Origin: CAZTKP01 sp964614215
Lineage (GTDB): Bacteria > UBP6 > UBA1177
Direction: 5' to 3'
Assembly (NCBI GenBank): GCA_964614215.1
Contig: CAZTKP010000053.1
Location: 1 to 15,577 of the forward strand
DNA: 15,577 nt
The translations under genes and the position numbers were made by a program. Under the pieces are notes generated by a model, which did not search any database, was not told the origin of the DNA, and worked only from the letters and a program-made list of their open reading frames with translations. Positions 6,347 to 13,373 of the stretch are shown here, in pieces (position 1 is the first letter of the stretch; each line of letters begins with the position of its first letter).

Positions 6347-9300
6347 ATGATTTTAAGAAAGTTAGCGGTTTTAATAAGTTTTTTGATGTTATCGGCATCA
6401 ATTCTTGCCGGGGAAATCAGTTCTTCATACTGTATTTCAAATCAAAACGATTTTTTAAGAGGGGGGGTTAAGACTGATGTGGATTGTATTCCTTTTACGA
6501 ATTCACAATCAGACTTTATTGCATTTGGTGACACTGTTAAAACTATTGCGGGTTCAGGAACAATAGTTGCACTCGGATTTTCCAACCGTGTGGAAATTTA
6601 TGAAATGAGTGATCCGTTTGAACCGTTTCTGATGCACACAAAAAACATTTACGGACCTGCAAAGGATATGGTTATTGTCGGAAATCGGTTGATAATAGCT
6701 GTTGAAAATGGAATTGATGCGATAGATCTTGATACATTTGCGTATACGCATAAAATCACATACGGTTCGACAAGATCAATGCGTTTTTATAATGGAAACA
6801 TCTATGTCGGAGATGGACAGGGAATAAAAGTCATTGATCCTGTAACACTCAGCATTCTTCAACAGAAAAATACATCAGGTGATGTTGAGAAACTCGAAAT
6901 ATTGAACGGTGTTATATACACTTTTGAATGGGCTGGGTTGAAGAGATTCAATCTTGAAACACTTGCAAGTATGAGCACAGGTTATTATAATCCGAGCAAT
7001 GTTGAATTAAGAGCTTACGGAGATGATCTTTATGCGGCAAGCGGTGATACTGTGATTAAAATCACATTTAACGGTTCAACGGTTATCAGAACAACTTTGT
7101 CCGGTGACAAAGTCGAGCTTCGTAACAATCACACAATAGGTCAATATACTTTTTTTCCAGAAGGAAACGGGTTGAGGATGAGTTATATGGAAACTGTCTG
7201 CGGAAACGGAGTTGTTGAAGGCGACGAAATGTGTGATGACGGCAATTCAATTGATTATGACGGCTGCACAGGATGTCAAAACGATATAATTATTGCTGAA
7301 AATGAACTCTGTGAATTGGGTGTTTGTGATCTTAAAATAAAAAAAGAAACGATTAATTATTTAATGGAAGGCGGTTTGACGGAGAAAGATGTAAACATTC
7401 AGATAGAATTTGCAGATGGAGGGATATTTGAAGGAACTCTCCAGTATTGTATTGAAAACAGGTATTGTTATACTGATGATTCAGGGGATATGTTTGTGAA
7501 AAAAGCATACATAACTGTTGCTCCATCTTCATCTTCATCAACATTGGCAAAAATATGGACTTACAGCAAGATGGTTAATGTAACAGTTCCCATTTCTTCC
7601 GCCGGATCAATTATAACTTTCCCCAAAGGATATCAAGCATTAAGTTTAACAATGAAGCCAGACAGTTATCTTTCTGGGTTCTTGTATGAATATATTGGAA
7701 CGGTTTTTGCAAATTGGAAACTCAGCTATCTTGCTTCACCTGATATTCGTCCATATACTGACATGAAAGCTCATAACTGGAAAGTTGAGTGGTATGAAAA
7801 TGAGGATTATTTTGTTATGGCGGATCTTCCTATCGGTTATCAGATAAAGAATTTTGAAAATTCAAATTCAGGTTGGCTTGGTGCAGGTGCTGAAGAAATG
7901 ACATTGCTTAGTCCTTTTAATGTGAAAAATCTTTATGCTGAAGAGTTAAAGGAAGCGGTTAGTAGTGATAGCCAACTGACACAAACTGTGAAGGATTACT
8001 GGATCGAAGAGATTGATATAAAAAAACAATCAACTATAAATGGATTTTACACGTTCTTTATAGATGGTTACAAAGACCAGAGAATCCCGTTCATGAAAAA
8101 GCATATGTTTGAAGAAATGACTTTTCTGAGAAGATATAACGCAAATAGTTCTTTTGCTATTTTCAAGATTGCAACTACTGGAACAGTCAACACAAGATTG
8201 GAATATCAGGGTGCATTGCCTTTATTCTCTGCAAAAAATGATGAAATTCCTGTGGAAAAAAGAAAGGGAACCTCTGCATGGGGAAAAACGGAAAAGGGGC
8301 TTTTTGATGATCTGTTAGGTGAAGTTCCAGTGATGTTTATGGAACTTTGTCTTACCTGGGGAAATAATGGAACAGACGATCAGGTGTATGTTAAAGTTAA
8401 TGATAATAACTCAAACAGTGAAGATGGGTTTATGATATTAAGTGATGATGAAGAACATCTTTACTCACTTTTCTATCTTGATAACCATAAAAATAATCAC
8501 GAGGCTAATTCAAGAGATTGTTTCCAAATCTCGTCAAAAGATTTGAATATTAGCTCAATTGATGACATTGAGTTCATTAAAGTCGCCAAATTTAATTATG
8601 ACCGAGATGAGGCAAGACCTGAATTGACGGTGAAGGATGATGCGGCATTGCTTGACGGCATTGAATTGTATGTAAACTCGGTGAAGATTTTTGAACAGAA
8701 AAATATTAATCATTGTCTTGCCGCAGAAAATGATATTTGTTCAGGACATTCGTTTGCTGATCCGGTTTATTTGGTTGATCACAATACTCTCAGGTCAAAT
8801 CCGCTTTGGGCTTGGCAGTGGGATGATTACATAACCGGATGGAGCGGGGAAGGCGAGGAAGAGCAGTATTTTGAAATTGATCTCACGAGTATTTTTGCTG
8901 GTTCTGCCACCGCAGTTCTGCATTACGATTTGCTGGAGGCTATGCTGGAAGACACTCTTGGACATGTCACCACAATCAGCAATTCATTTCATATACATAC
9001 TGGAAGAGATAAGGACTTAAGTTTAGCTGAAAAGTCTGATAGGGTTGAGATAAGCCAGTCGAGTAGCACAAAGGCAGATATTGAATTTGGTATGACTGAT
9101 AAATCATGGAACCCTGATTTGGATGTCAATATAGACGCAGATATGAACATTGCACTTGAAAATGAAAAGTATAGCCTAAACATTGAAAACCTTGACATTG
9201 ATGGCGACGGATATGAGTTTTTCTACAAGGTATTTGCAAATGCTTTGTGGGCCGGGGTGACTGCCGGAACTCTGGGATTTGTTAACTTTTCAGATTTTTT

Positions 9301-9580
9301 TCAACTGCTCTGGGATTTTCAGTGGGGTGGATTTAATATTATGTTTGATGATATGGGTGGAATGGGAAGTATTTCGACAGGAATTTCGACAGATCTTGTT
9401 TCGAACATGCAATTTACACAAGATGGTTTGCAGCTGACGATTTCTCCTTCTTTTTCAGCAGCACAGGAATATCAGTTGGTGCTGATGACATGTATGGAAA
9501 GAGAGATCTTTAGCTATACTGCCTGTTTCGAAGCTTATCCTCACACTCTTGAATTAATTCATCAAAATGCGGGCAACTGA
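6347..9580 (+). CDS. Large secreted protein with LVIVP-like propeller and DUF4215-type Cys-rich repeat
   Basis: The protein has 1077 residues. It starts with a Sec signal peptide (basic LRK, hydrophobic core, LSASILA, likely cut after A21) and no lipobox. Residues about 50-280 contain repeats of the kind VALGFSNRVEIYEMSDPFEP and LIIAVENGIDAIDLDT, which resemble LVIVP beta-propeller blades. Residues 285-310 (CGNGVVEGDEMCDDGN then DYDGCTGCQ) match the DUF4215/Myxo_disulph_rpt repeat, common in deltaproteobacterial surface proteins. The remaining 760 residues are not recognised; they are Asp/Asn-rich, and a stretch near residues 970-1000 is hydrophobic and aromatic (GTLGFVNFSDFFQLLWDF). Base composition is clearly more A+T-rich than the gene at 1779, and transposon remnants lie just upstream, so recent acquisition is plausible. 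A lipoprotein gene follows 13 bp downstream, probably in one transcript. Predicted place: cell surface or medium. Confidence 0.8.
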   Translation: MILRKLAVLISFLMLSASILAGEISSSYCISNQNDFLRGGVKTDVDCIPFTNSQSDFIAFGDTVKTIAGSGTIVALGFSNRVEIYEMSDPFEPFLMHTKNIYGPAKDMVIVGNRLIIAVENGIDAIDLDTFAYTHKITYGSTRSMRFYNGNIYVGDGQGIKVIDPVTLSILQQKNTSGDVEKLEILNGVIYTFEWAGLKRFNLETLASMSTGYYNPSNVELRAYGDDLYAASGDTVIKITFNGSTVIRTTLSGDKVELRNNHTIGQYTFFPEGNGLRMSYMETVCGNGVVEGDEMCDDGNSIDYDGCTGCQNDIIIAENELCELGVCDLKIKKETINYLMEGGLTEKDVNIQIEFADGGIFEGTLQYCIENRYCYTDDSGDMFVKKAYITVAPSSSSSTLAKIWTYSKMVNVTVPISSAGSIITFPKGYQALSLTMKPDSYLSGFLYEYIGTVFANWKLSYLASPDIRPYTDMKAHNWKVEWYENEDYFVMADLPIGYQIKNFENSNSGWLGAGAEEMTLLSPFNVKNLYAEELKEAVSSDSQLTQTVKDYWIEEIDIKKQSTINGFYTFFIDGYKDQRIPFMKKHMFEEMTFLRRYNANSSFAIFKIATTGTVNTRLEYQGALPLFSAKNDEIPVEKRKGTSAWGKTEKGLFDDLLGEVPVMFMELCLTWGNNGTDDQVYVKVNDNNSNSEDGFMILSDDEEHLYSLFYLDNHKNNHEANSRDCFQISSKDLNISSIDDIEFIKVAKFNYDRDEARPELTVKDDAALLDGIELYVNSVKIFEQKNINHCLAAENDICSGHSFADPVYLVDHNTLRSNPLWAWQWDDYITGWSGEGEEEQYFEIDLTSIFAGSATAVLHYDLLEAMLEDTLGHVTTISNSFHIHTGRDKDLSLAEKSDRVEISQSSSTKADIEFGMTDKSWNPDLDVNIDADMNIALENEKYSLNIENLDIDGDGYEFFYKVFANALWAGVTAGTLGFVNFSDFFQLLWDFQWGGFNIMFDDMGGMGSISTGISTDLVSNMQFTQDGLQLTISPSFSAAQEYQLVLMTCMEREIFSYTACFEAYPHTLELIHQNAGN

Positions 9581-9593
9581 TATGAGGTTTGAA

Positions 9594-10253
9594 ATGAAAG
9601 TGAAGTTTGTGTTTTTAATTTTCAGCATTATTTTTCTGATTTCCTGTGATTATGAATCGCTTTCAGGTGACAAGAGAGAACGCGGAGAAGGAAGAGTGTT
9701 TGTTCACCCTGAAACAGGGGCGGAATATTATTATGAAGTTCCGAGAATGGTTGAGTATGTGAGAGATATGGCATATATTTGCGGACAGCTTGATTACGAT
9801 GGGGGCGGTTGGCACTGGACAACAATTGATGAACTTCGGGCATTACAGAAATGCCCTGCAATGATGCCTGATGGCGAATGCGGTGTGACAGAAGAGGGAG
9901 GTTGTGCGGCATTATCTTGTAAAGTTGATGAAAAATGCAACTGTGAAGATTATTTTTCCAGTCTTGGTATTACAGAAGAAGAGTACGATGAAATGTGTCA
10001 CATGATAATTGAAGATCCTTATATGGGTTGTGATTTGCTATTCAGAAGTAAAGATTTTCAGAGGTTTATTTCATCAACTCCTTCAAATTACTCAGGTGAT
10101 ACCAGTTGCAGAAGAGATCCTGCCGTTAAGCCGAAAGAGAACAGCTTCACTGTTTCGTGCTCTTACTGGAGCATGACTTTTGGTGGTGGAGTTGGAGATC
10201 GCATTAATGAGACTTTTCAAGGACGTTTCATGTGTGTAAGAGATGGAAAATGA
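9594..10253 (+). CDS. DUF1566/FISUMP-like Cys-rich lipoprotein
   Basis: The protein has 219 residues from the ATG at 9594. This start is chosen because GAGG sits 6 bp upstream and the product opens with a lipoprotein signal (MKVKFVFLIFSIIFLISC, lipobox LISC). ATGs at 9567 and 9582 add residues in front of the signal, and the first overlaps the previous gene. The body follows the DUF1566/FISUMP pattern: AYICGQLDYDGGGWHWTTID, then ELRALQKCPAM, GECGVTEEGGC, a Cys cluster (CKVDEKCNCEDYF), SCSYWSMTFGGG and a final FMCVRDG. The usual 'WRLPTIDEL' appears as WHWTTIDEL. The fold is related to C-type lectin-like/formylglycine-generating-enzyme domains in surface proteins; a ligand cannot be stated. It directly follows the secreted propeller protein and probably works at the same surface. 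Confidence 0.75.
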   Translation: MKVKFVFLIFSIIFLISCDYESLSGDKRERGEGRVFVHPETGAEYYYEVPRMVEYVRDMAYICGQLDYDGGGWHWTTIDELRALQKCPAMMPDGECGVTEEGGCAALSCKVDEKCNCEDYFSSLGITEEEYDEMCHMIIEDPYMGCDLLFRSKDFQRFISSTPSNYSGDTSCRRDPAVKPKENSFTVSCSYWSMTFGGGVGDRINETFQGRFMCVRDGK

Positions 10254-10268
10254 TCGACTGGTTTTAGA

Positions 10269-10832
10269 CTAATCTCCTTCTTCCCATTCAAGAATAAACT
10301 GTTCCTGAATTTCCGTTTCCGGTGAGTTGTATCTTAGAAAATTTGGATCGACCTGAGTTTTCCGAAGGTCAAATATTTTGTCTAGAACGTTATTTCTTTC
10401 AGCAAGACCATGTCTTCTAAGCCAGCATCCGACCACAGTCCCCGTCCGGCCTATTCCCCCCCAGCAGTGGAGATAAGTCGGAATATCCTTTTTTTGAAGG
10501 TAGTCTATTTCATCTAGTATTTTTTTCATCAGATCAACAGAAGGTACGCCCTTGTCGGTTATGGGGAATCTCCTCATTAAGCCTCCGGTGATTTCAGTTT
10601 CACCATTCTTTTCAAGCAATGCTTTAAACTGTTTACTATAATCTTCAATATAGCTGTGCCTGCTCCGGGACATTTCTCCCGGCTCCTGAAGATTTATAAA
10701 GACCCTGATTCCAGACTCGAATATAGAATTTAAACGCATTCTATATTTAAAATCTTCCAAAGCTCCGGGAAATGGTCCCGCAGCCAGTTTCCCAGATACT
10801 ACCCAGTAGCTGTTCTGTATTTCAGTAATCAT
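10269..10832 (-). CDS. Protein-tyrosine / dual-specificity-type phosphatase
   Basis: The protein has 187 residues. The active-site loop HCWGGIGRTG (H122-G131) gives the CX5R motif with nucleophile C123 and R129, and FPITDKGVP supplies a candidate general acid, D93. The N-terminus (VVSGKLAAGPFPG) and INLQEPGE match small bacterial phosphatases of the DSP/PTP class. It should hydrolyse phosphate esters on tyrosine or another phospho-substrate in the cytoplasm; there is no signal peptide. The start at 10832 is supported by GGGAG about 6 bp upstream. It converges on the FISUMP-like gene with a 15-bp gap and diverges from the MshEN-like gene; neither reveals its substrate. Confidence 0.85.
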   Translation of the reverse strand: MITEIQNSYWVVSGKLAAGPFPGALEDFKYRMRLNSIFESGIRVFINLQEPGEMSRSRHSYIEDYSKQFKALLEKNGETEITGGLMRRFPITDKGVPSVDLMKKILDEIDYLQKKDIPTYLHCWGGIGRTGTVVGCWLRRHGLAERNNVLDKIFDLRKTQVDPNFLRYNSPETEIQEQFILEWEEGD

Positions 10833-10858
10833 TTTATCTCCCAGTAAAAAATCGGTTT

Positions 10859-10887
10859 ATAATAATGATCTGATGAGTCGGTGTCAA
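10859..10887 (-). promoter_or_regulatory. Strong sigma70-type promoter for the phosphatase gene
   Basis: On the minus strand a perfect TTGACA (10882-10887) is separated by 17 bp from TATTAT (10859-10864), which matches five of six -10 bases. Initiation would fall near 10852, about 20 bp before the ATG. Confidence 0.7.
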
Positions 10888-10918
10888 ATAATGATATAGG
10901 AATGAGGTTTTAATTTAT

Positions 10919-10947
10919 TTGATTACAAAGTGACGAACTGTTATAAT
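10919..10947 (+). promoter_or_regulatory. Strong sigma70-type promoter for the MshEN-like gene
   Basis: TTGATT (10919-10924), a 17-bp spacer and a perfect TATAAT (10942-10947). Initiation near 10954 leaves no room for a ribosome-binding site before the ATG at 10958, which favours the later start. It is divergent from the phosphatase promoter; the -35 boxes are about 31 bp apart, so one regulator could serve both. Confidence 0.7.
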
Positions 10948-10978
10948 CGCGAGTTGGATGTTTTTAAAGGGGAAAATG

Positions 10979-11827
10979 ATGAGAAATCTTATCCTAAAAA
11001 TGGTGCAGGAGGGGGTTGTTTCTTCTGACAATGCTAACAGGATTTTTGCGATGAAAAAAGGTGTTGATCCCCTGTGGCGAGCACTTTCACGTGGAATGAT
11101 CGACGAGAAAAAGCTTGCAAGATTCTACGAAAAAGAAGGCTATCCTGTGATCTATGACGAAGGTAAAGGTCCGATGGAAGATGATTTCTTTACACGTTTC
11201 TTTACACCGGATGTTATAGGTAGACACCTTGCTGTGCCGATCTCTTTTAAGAAGGAGAGCAGGGACATTATCGTCGGATTTGTAAATTCAACTCTTATTG
11301 ATGAAATTAAGGATAACATTAAGAAGATCTTTCCTGAATTCAACACGACCTTTTTTCATATTCCCTATTCTATTTTCAAAAAAATAGCTGCAAAACACTT
11401 TCTTTTTGACATTGATAAATATACGGACGTAATTGTTCAGAAACAGAAAAGCGGAGAGATCTCAAGCACTGGAAAGATAACGATAGCATCCGCAAGAAAA
11501 AGACTGGCAAAGGTAGCTGAACAGGTTTTTCTTTTTGAGATCGAAGGAGAGTCAGTTGTTTTTAAGGAAGAAAATATGGCCAGCAGATTTCCGTTAAAAT
11601 CTCTTCCCACATTTCAGGATGGTTTTAAAAGAGGGTTTCTGGAGTTTGTTTCAAGTGACATCCTCAACTCACTGAGCCATACTGAGAAAATACTTCTTTT
11701 TACGAATATCGGTATTAAGAAAGAGGACAGAATCCTTATTCTTGCATATGGGGACAAGAAAGATAAATACTTCCTCATTTTAAATCCAAAAGCTTCTAAA
11801 GATAAGATAGAAAGTATGGTCAGATAA
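10979..11827 (+). CDS. Stand-alone MshEN/GspE_N-like domain protein
   Basis: The protein has 282 residues from the ATG at 10979. AAGGGG ends 6 bp upstream; an adjacent ATG at 10976 is nearly as good, and ATG 10958 lies too close to the predicted transcription start. Residues about 20-128 resemble the N-terminal domain of type II secretion/type IV pilus ATPases (GspE_N/MshEN): WRALSRGMIDEKKLARFYEK, a central FFTPDVIGRHLAVPISF, then DIIVGFVNSTLIDEIKDNIK. MshEN domains can bind c-di-GMP in some proteins; I cannot confirm the binding motif here. No Walker ATPase follows; residues 128-282 are unrecognised. It may regulate secretion, motility or signalling. Its 3' end overlaps the opposing dehydrogenase gene by 8 bp. 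Confidence 0.6.
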   Translation: MRNLILKMVQEGVVSSDNANRIFAMKKGVDPLWRALSRGMIDEKKLARFYEKEGYPVIYDEGKGPMEDDFFTRFFTPDVIGRHLAVPISFKKESRDIIVGFVNSTLIDEIKDNIKKIFPEFNTTFFHIPYSIFKKIAAKHFLFDIDKYTDVIVQKQKSGEISSTGKITIASARKRLAKVAEQVFLFEIEGESVVFKEENMASRFPLKSLPTFQDGFKRGFLEFVSSDILNSLSHTEKILLFTNIGIKKEDRILILAYGDKKDKYFLILNPKASKDKIESMVR

Positions 11828-13364
11828 GCTTTCCGGCAATAGACAGAGCAGCCTTTATTCCATCAGCCGCACTTGAGATAATTCCGCCGGCGTTACCGCT
11901 TCCTTCTCCGACAACGAACACATTATCGTGTCCGGGAGACGAAAGGTCGCTGTTTCTTAAGGCCCGGATAGGGGCGGATGTTTTACTTTCAAAACCTATT
12001 GCGGTTCCATTTTCAAAGTGTCGCAGTTTTTTGTTAAAAACGTTAAGTCCTTCAACAAGTCTATTAAGTATTCTGCTGTCAAAAAGTTCTTTGAAGTCAG
12101 CGGGGACAAGGTTGAAACTGTAACTTGATCCAGGTAGAGTTCCTGATGTTTTTCCATTTACAAGGTCTTCGATCCTGACTGCCGGTATGCTGAACGAACC
12201 TGTATGGTCGAAGAACTTGCGTTCCATATTCTCCATAATATCCAAGGACTTAAGCACGGAAACCGGTCCGGTGAGCTCTTCGATATTAAATCCCGTTACA
12301 ACAGCGCTGTTGGAGAATTTCCCGTTTCTTTGATAATCACTCATCCCGTTTACAACACTTAAACCCGGCTTGGGCGAAGCCTGAACGATCTTTCCGCCAG
12401 GACACATGCAGAACGTGAAAGCAGATCCGGTTTTCAGTTTTGCTGCAAGTCTGTATTCTGCGGCTTTTACTCCGGGAAGAGAAGGACTGTTCCACTGAGA
12501 GACATTGATCTCTTCACAAAGATGTTCGACTCTGAAACCAATGGCAAAAGACTTGTTTATAAAGTTTATGCCTTTTGTGATCAGAAGTCTGTAGAGATCG
12601 TAGGAGCTGTGCCCCGGAGCCACAACAAGGAAATTAGACTCTATTTGTCCACAGCTGTCGTCTTCAGTTGTCACCGATGCCGAACCTGCATGAATATCCA
12701 GATCAACAACCTCTGTGTTAAAAAGAACTCTGCCTCCAAGATTTTCAAATTTCTTAACTATGGCAGGGAATATCTTTTTCAGATTGTCACTACCCAGATG
12801 CGGATGCTTAAGATAGTTTATTTCTTCAGGAGCTCCGGCCTTTATAAATTCATCGAAAATGAACTGTCTTTCGGCAGAGATAGTTTTAGTTCTGCTCGTC
12901 AGTTTTCCATCACTGAAAGTTCCTGCGCCTCCTTCCCCGAAACAGTATCCGCTGTTCTTTTTCAGTATCCCTGTTTTTTCAAATTCAGCGATTTCTGAAA
13001 ATCTTCGCGCAACATTTCCACCTTTTTCGATGATGGTGGTGTCAAATCCTGACATCTGAAGTACAAGCCCGCAGAAAACACCTGCAGGCCCGCAGCCGAT
13101 AACCGTAACCTTTTTTCCTTTGCCGCAGTCCGGATCAGGAAGGATCAGTTTCTCGGTCACAGGAGGCTTTCCTCCCTTAATTGAAGGAGAAGAAACTCCG
13201 ACCCTTATCTGCCAGATTATTTTGCTCTTTTTACGTGCATCAAGACTTTTGCCAAGGATAGAAAAGTGGAAATCATCACTTTTGATCTTTTTTGAGATCT
13301 GTGATCTTAGATAACTTTCCTGATAATCGGTAGGAAGCTGAAAACTGAGCTCAGTGTAGCCCAT
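11820..13364 (-). CDS. COG2509-type FAD-dependent dehydrogenase
   Basis: The protein has 514 residues. After an N-terminal domain of about 80 residues (MGYTELSFQLPTDY...) comes the dinucleotide-binding loop VTVIGCGPAGVFCGL (86-100, GxGxxG) with E113 ending the second strand. GEGGAGTFSDGKLTSR (143-158) is diagnostic of uncharacterised NAD(FAD)-utilising dehydrogenases of COG2509. FTFCMCPGGKIVQAS follows further on, and the C-terminus has the FAD motif VFVVGEGSGNAGGIISSAAD. It is a cytoplasmic flavoprotein oxidoreductase of unknown substrate; length and motifs look intact. It starts 9 bp after the ankyrin lipoprotein stop, so the two are probably co-transcribed. No clear Shine-Dalgarno precedes its ATG, so translation may be coupled. 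Its stop overlaps the tail of the MshEN-like gene. Confidence 0.88.
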   Translation of the reverse strand: MGYTELSFQLPTDYQESYLRSQISKKIKSDDFHFSILGKSLDARKKSKIIWQIRVGVSSPSIKGGKPPVTEKLILPDPDCGKGKKVTVIGCGPAGVFCGLVLQMSGFDTTIIEKGGNVARRFSEIAEFEKTGILKKNSGYCFGEGGAGTFSDGKLTSRTKTISAERQFIFDEFIKAGAPEEINYLKHPHLGSDNLKKIFPAIVKKFENLGGRVLFNTEVVDLDIHAGSASVTTEDDSCGQIESNFLVVAPGHSSYDLYRLLITKGINFINKSFAIGFRVEHLCEEINVSQWNSPSLPGVKAAEYRLAAKLKTGSAFTFCMCPGGKIVQASPKPGLSVVNGMSDYQRNGKFSNSAVVTGFNIEELTGPVSVLKSLDIMENMERKFFDHTGSFSIPAVRIEDLVNGKTSGTLPGSSYSFNLVPADFKELFDSRILNRLVEGLNVFNKKLRHFENGTAIGFESKTSAPIRALRNSDLSSPGHDNVFVVGEGSGNAGGIISSAADGIKAALSIAGKLI

Positions 13365-13373
13365 TAAGTCTGA

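Noticed and set aside
9567..9593. Starts at 9567 or 9582 for the FISUMP-like lipoprotein
   Set aside because: They place extra residues ahead of the signal peptide, and the ATG at 9567 overlaps the preceding gene; GAGG and the lipoprotein signal favour 9594.
10958..10978. ATG at 10958 as start of the MshEN-like gene
   Set aside because: It is only about 4 bases from the predicted transcription start and has no ribosome-binding site, while AAGGGG correctly precedes 10979.
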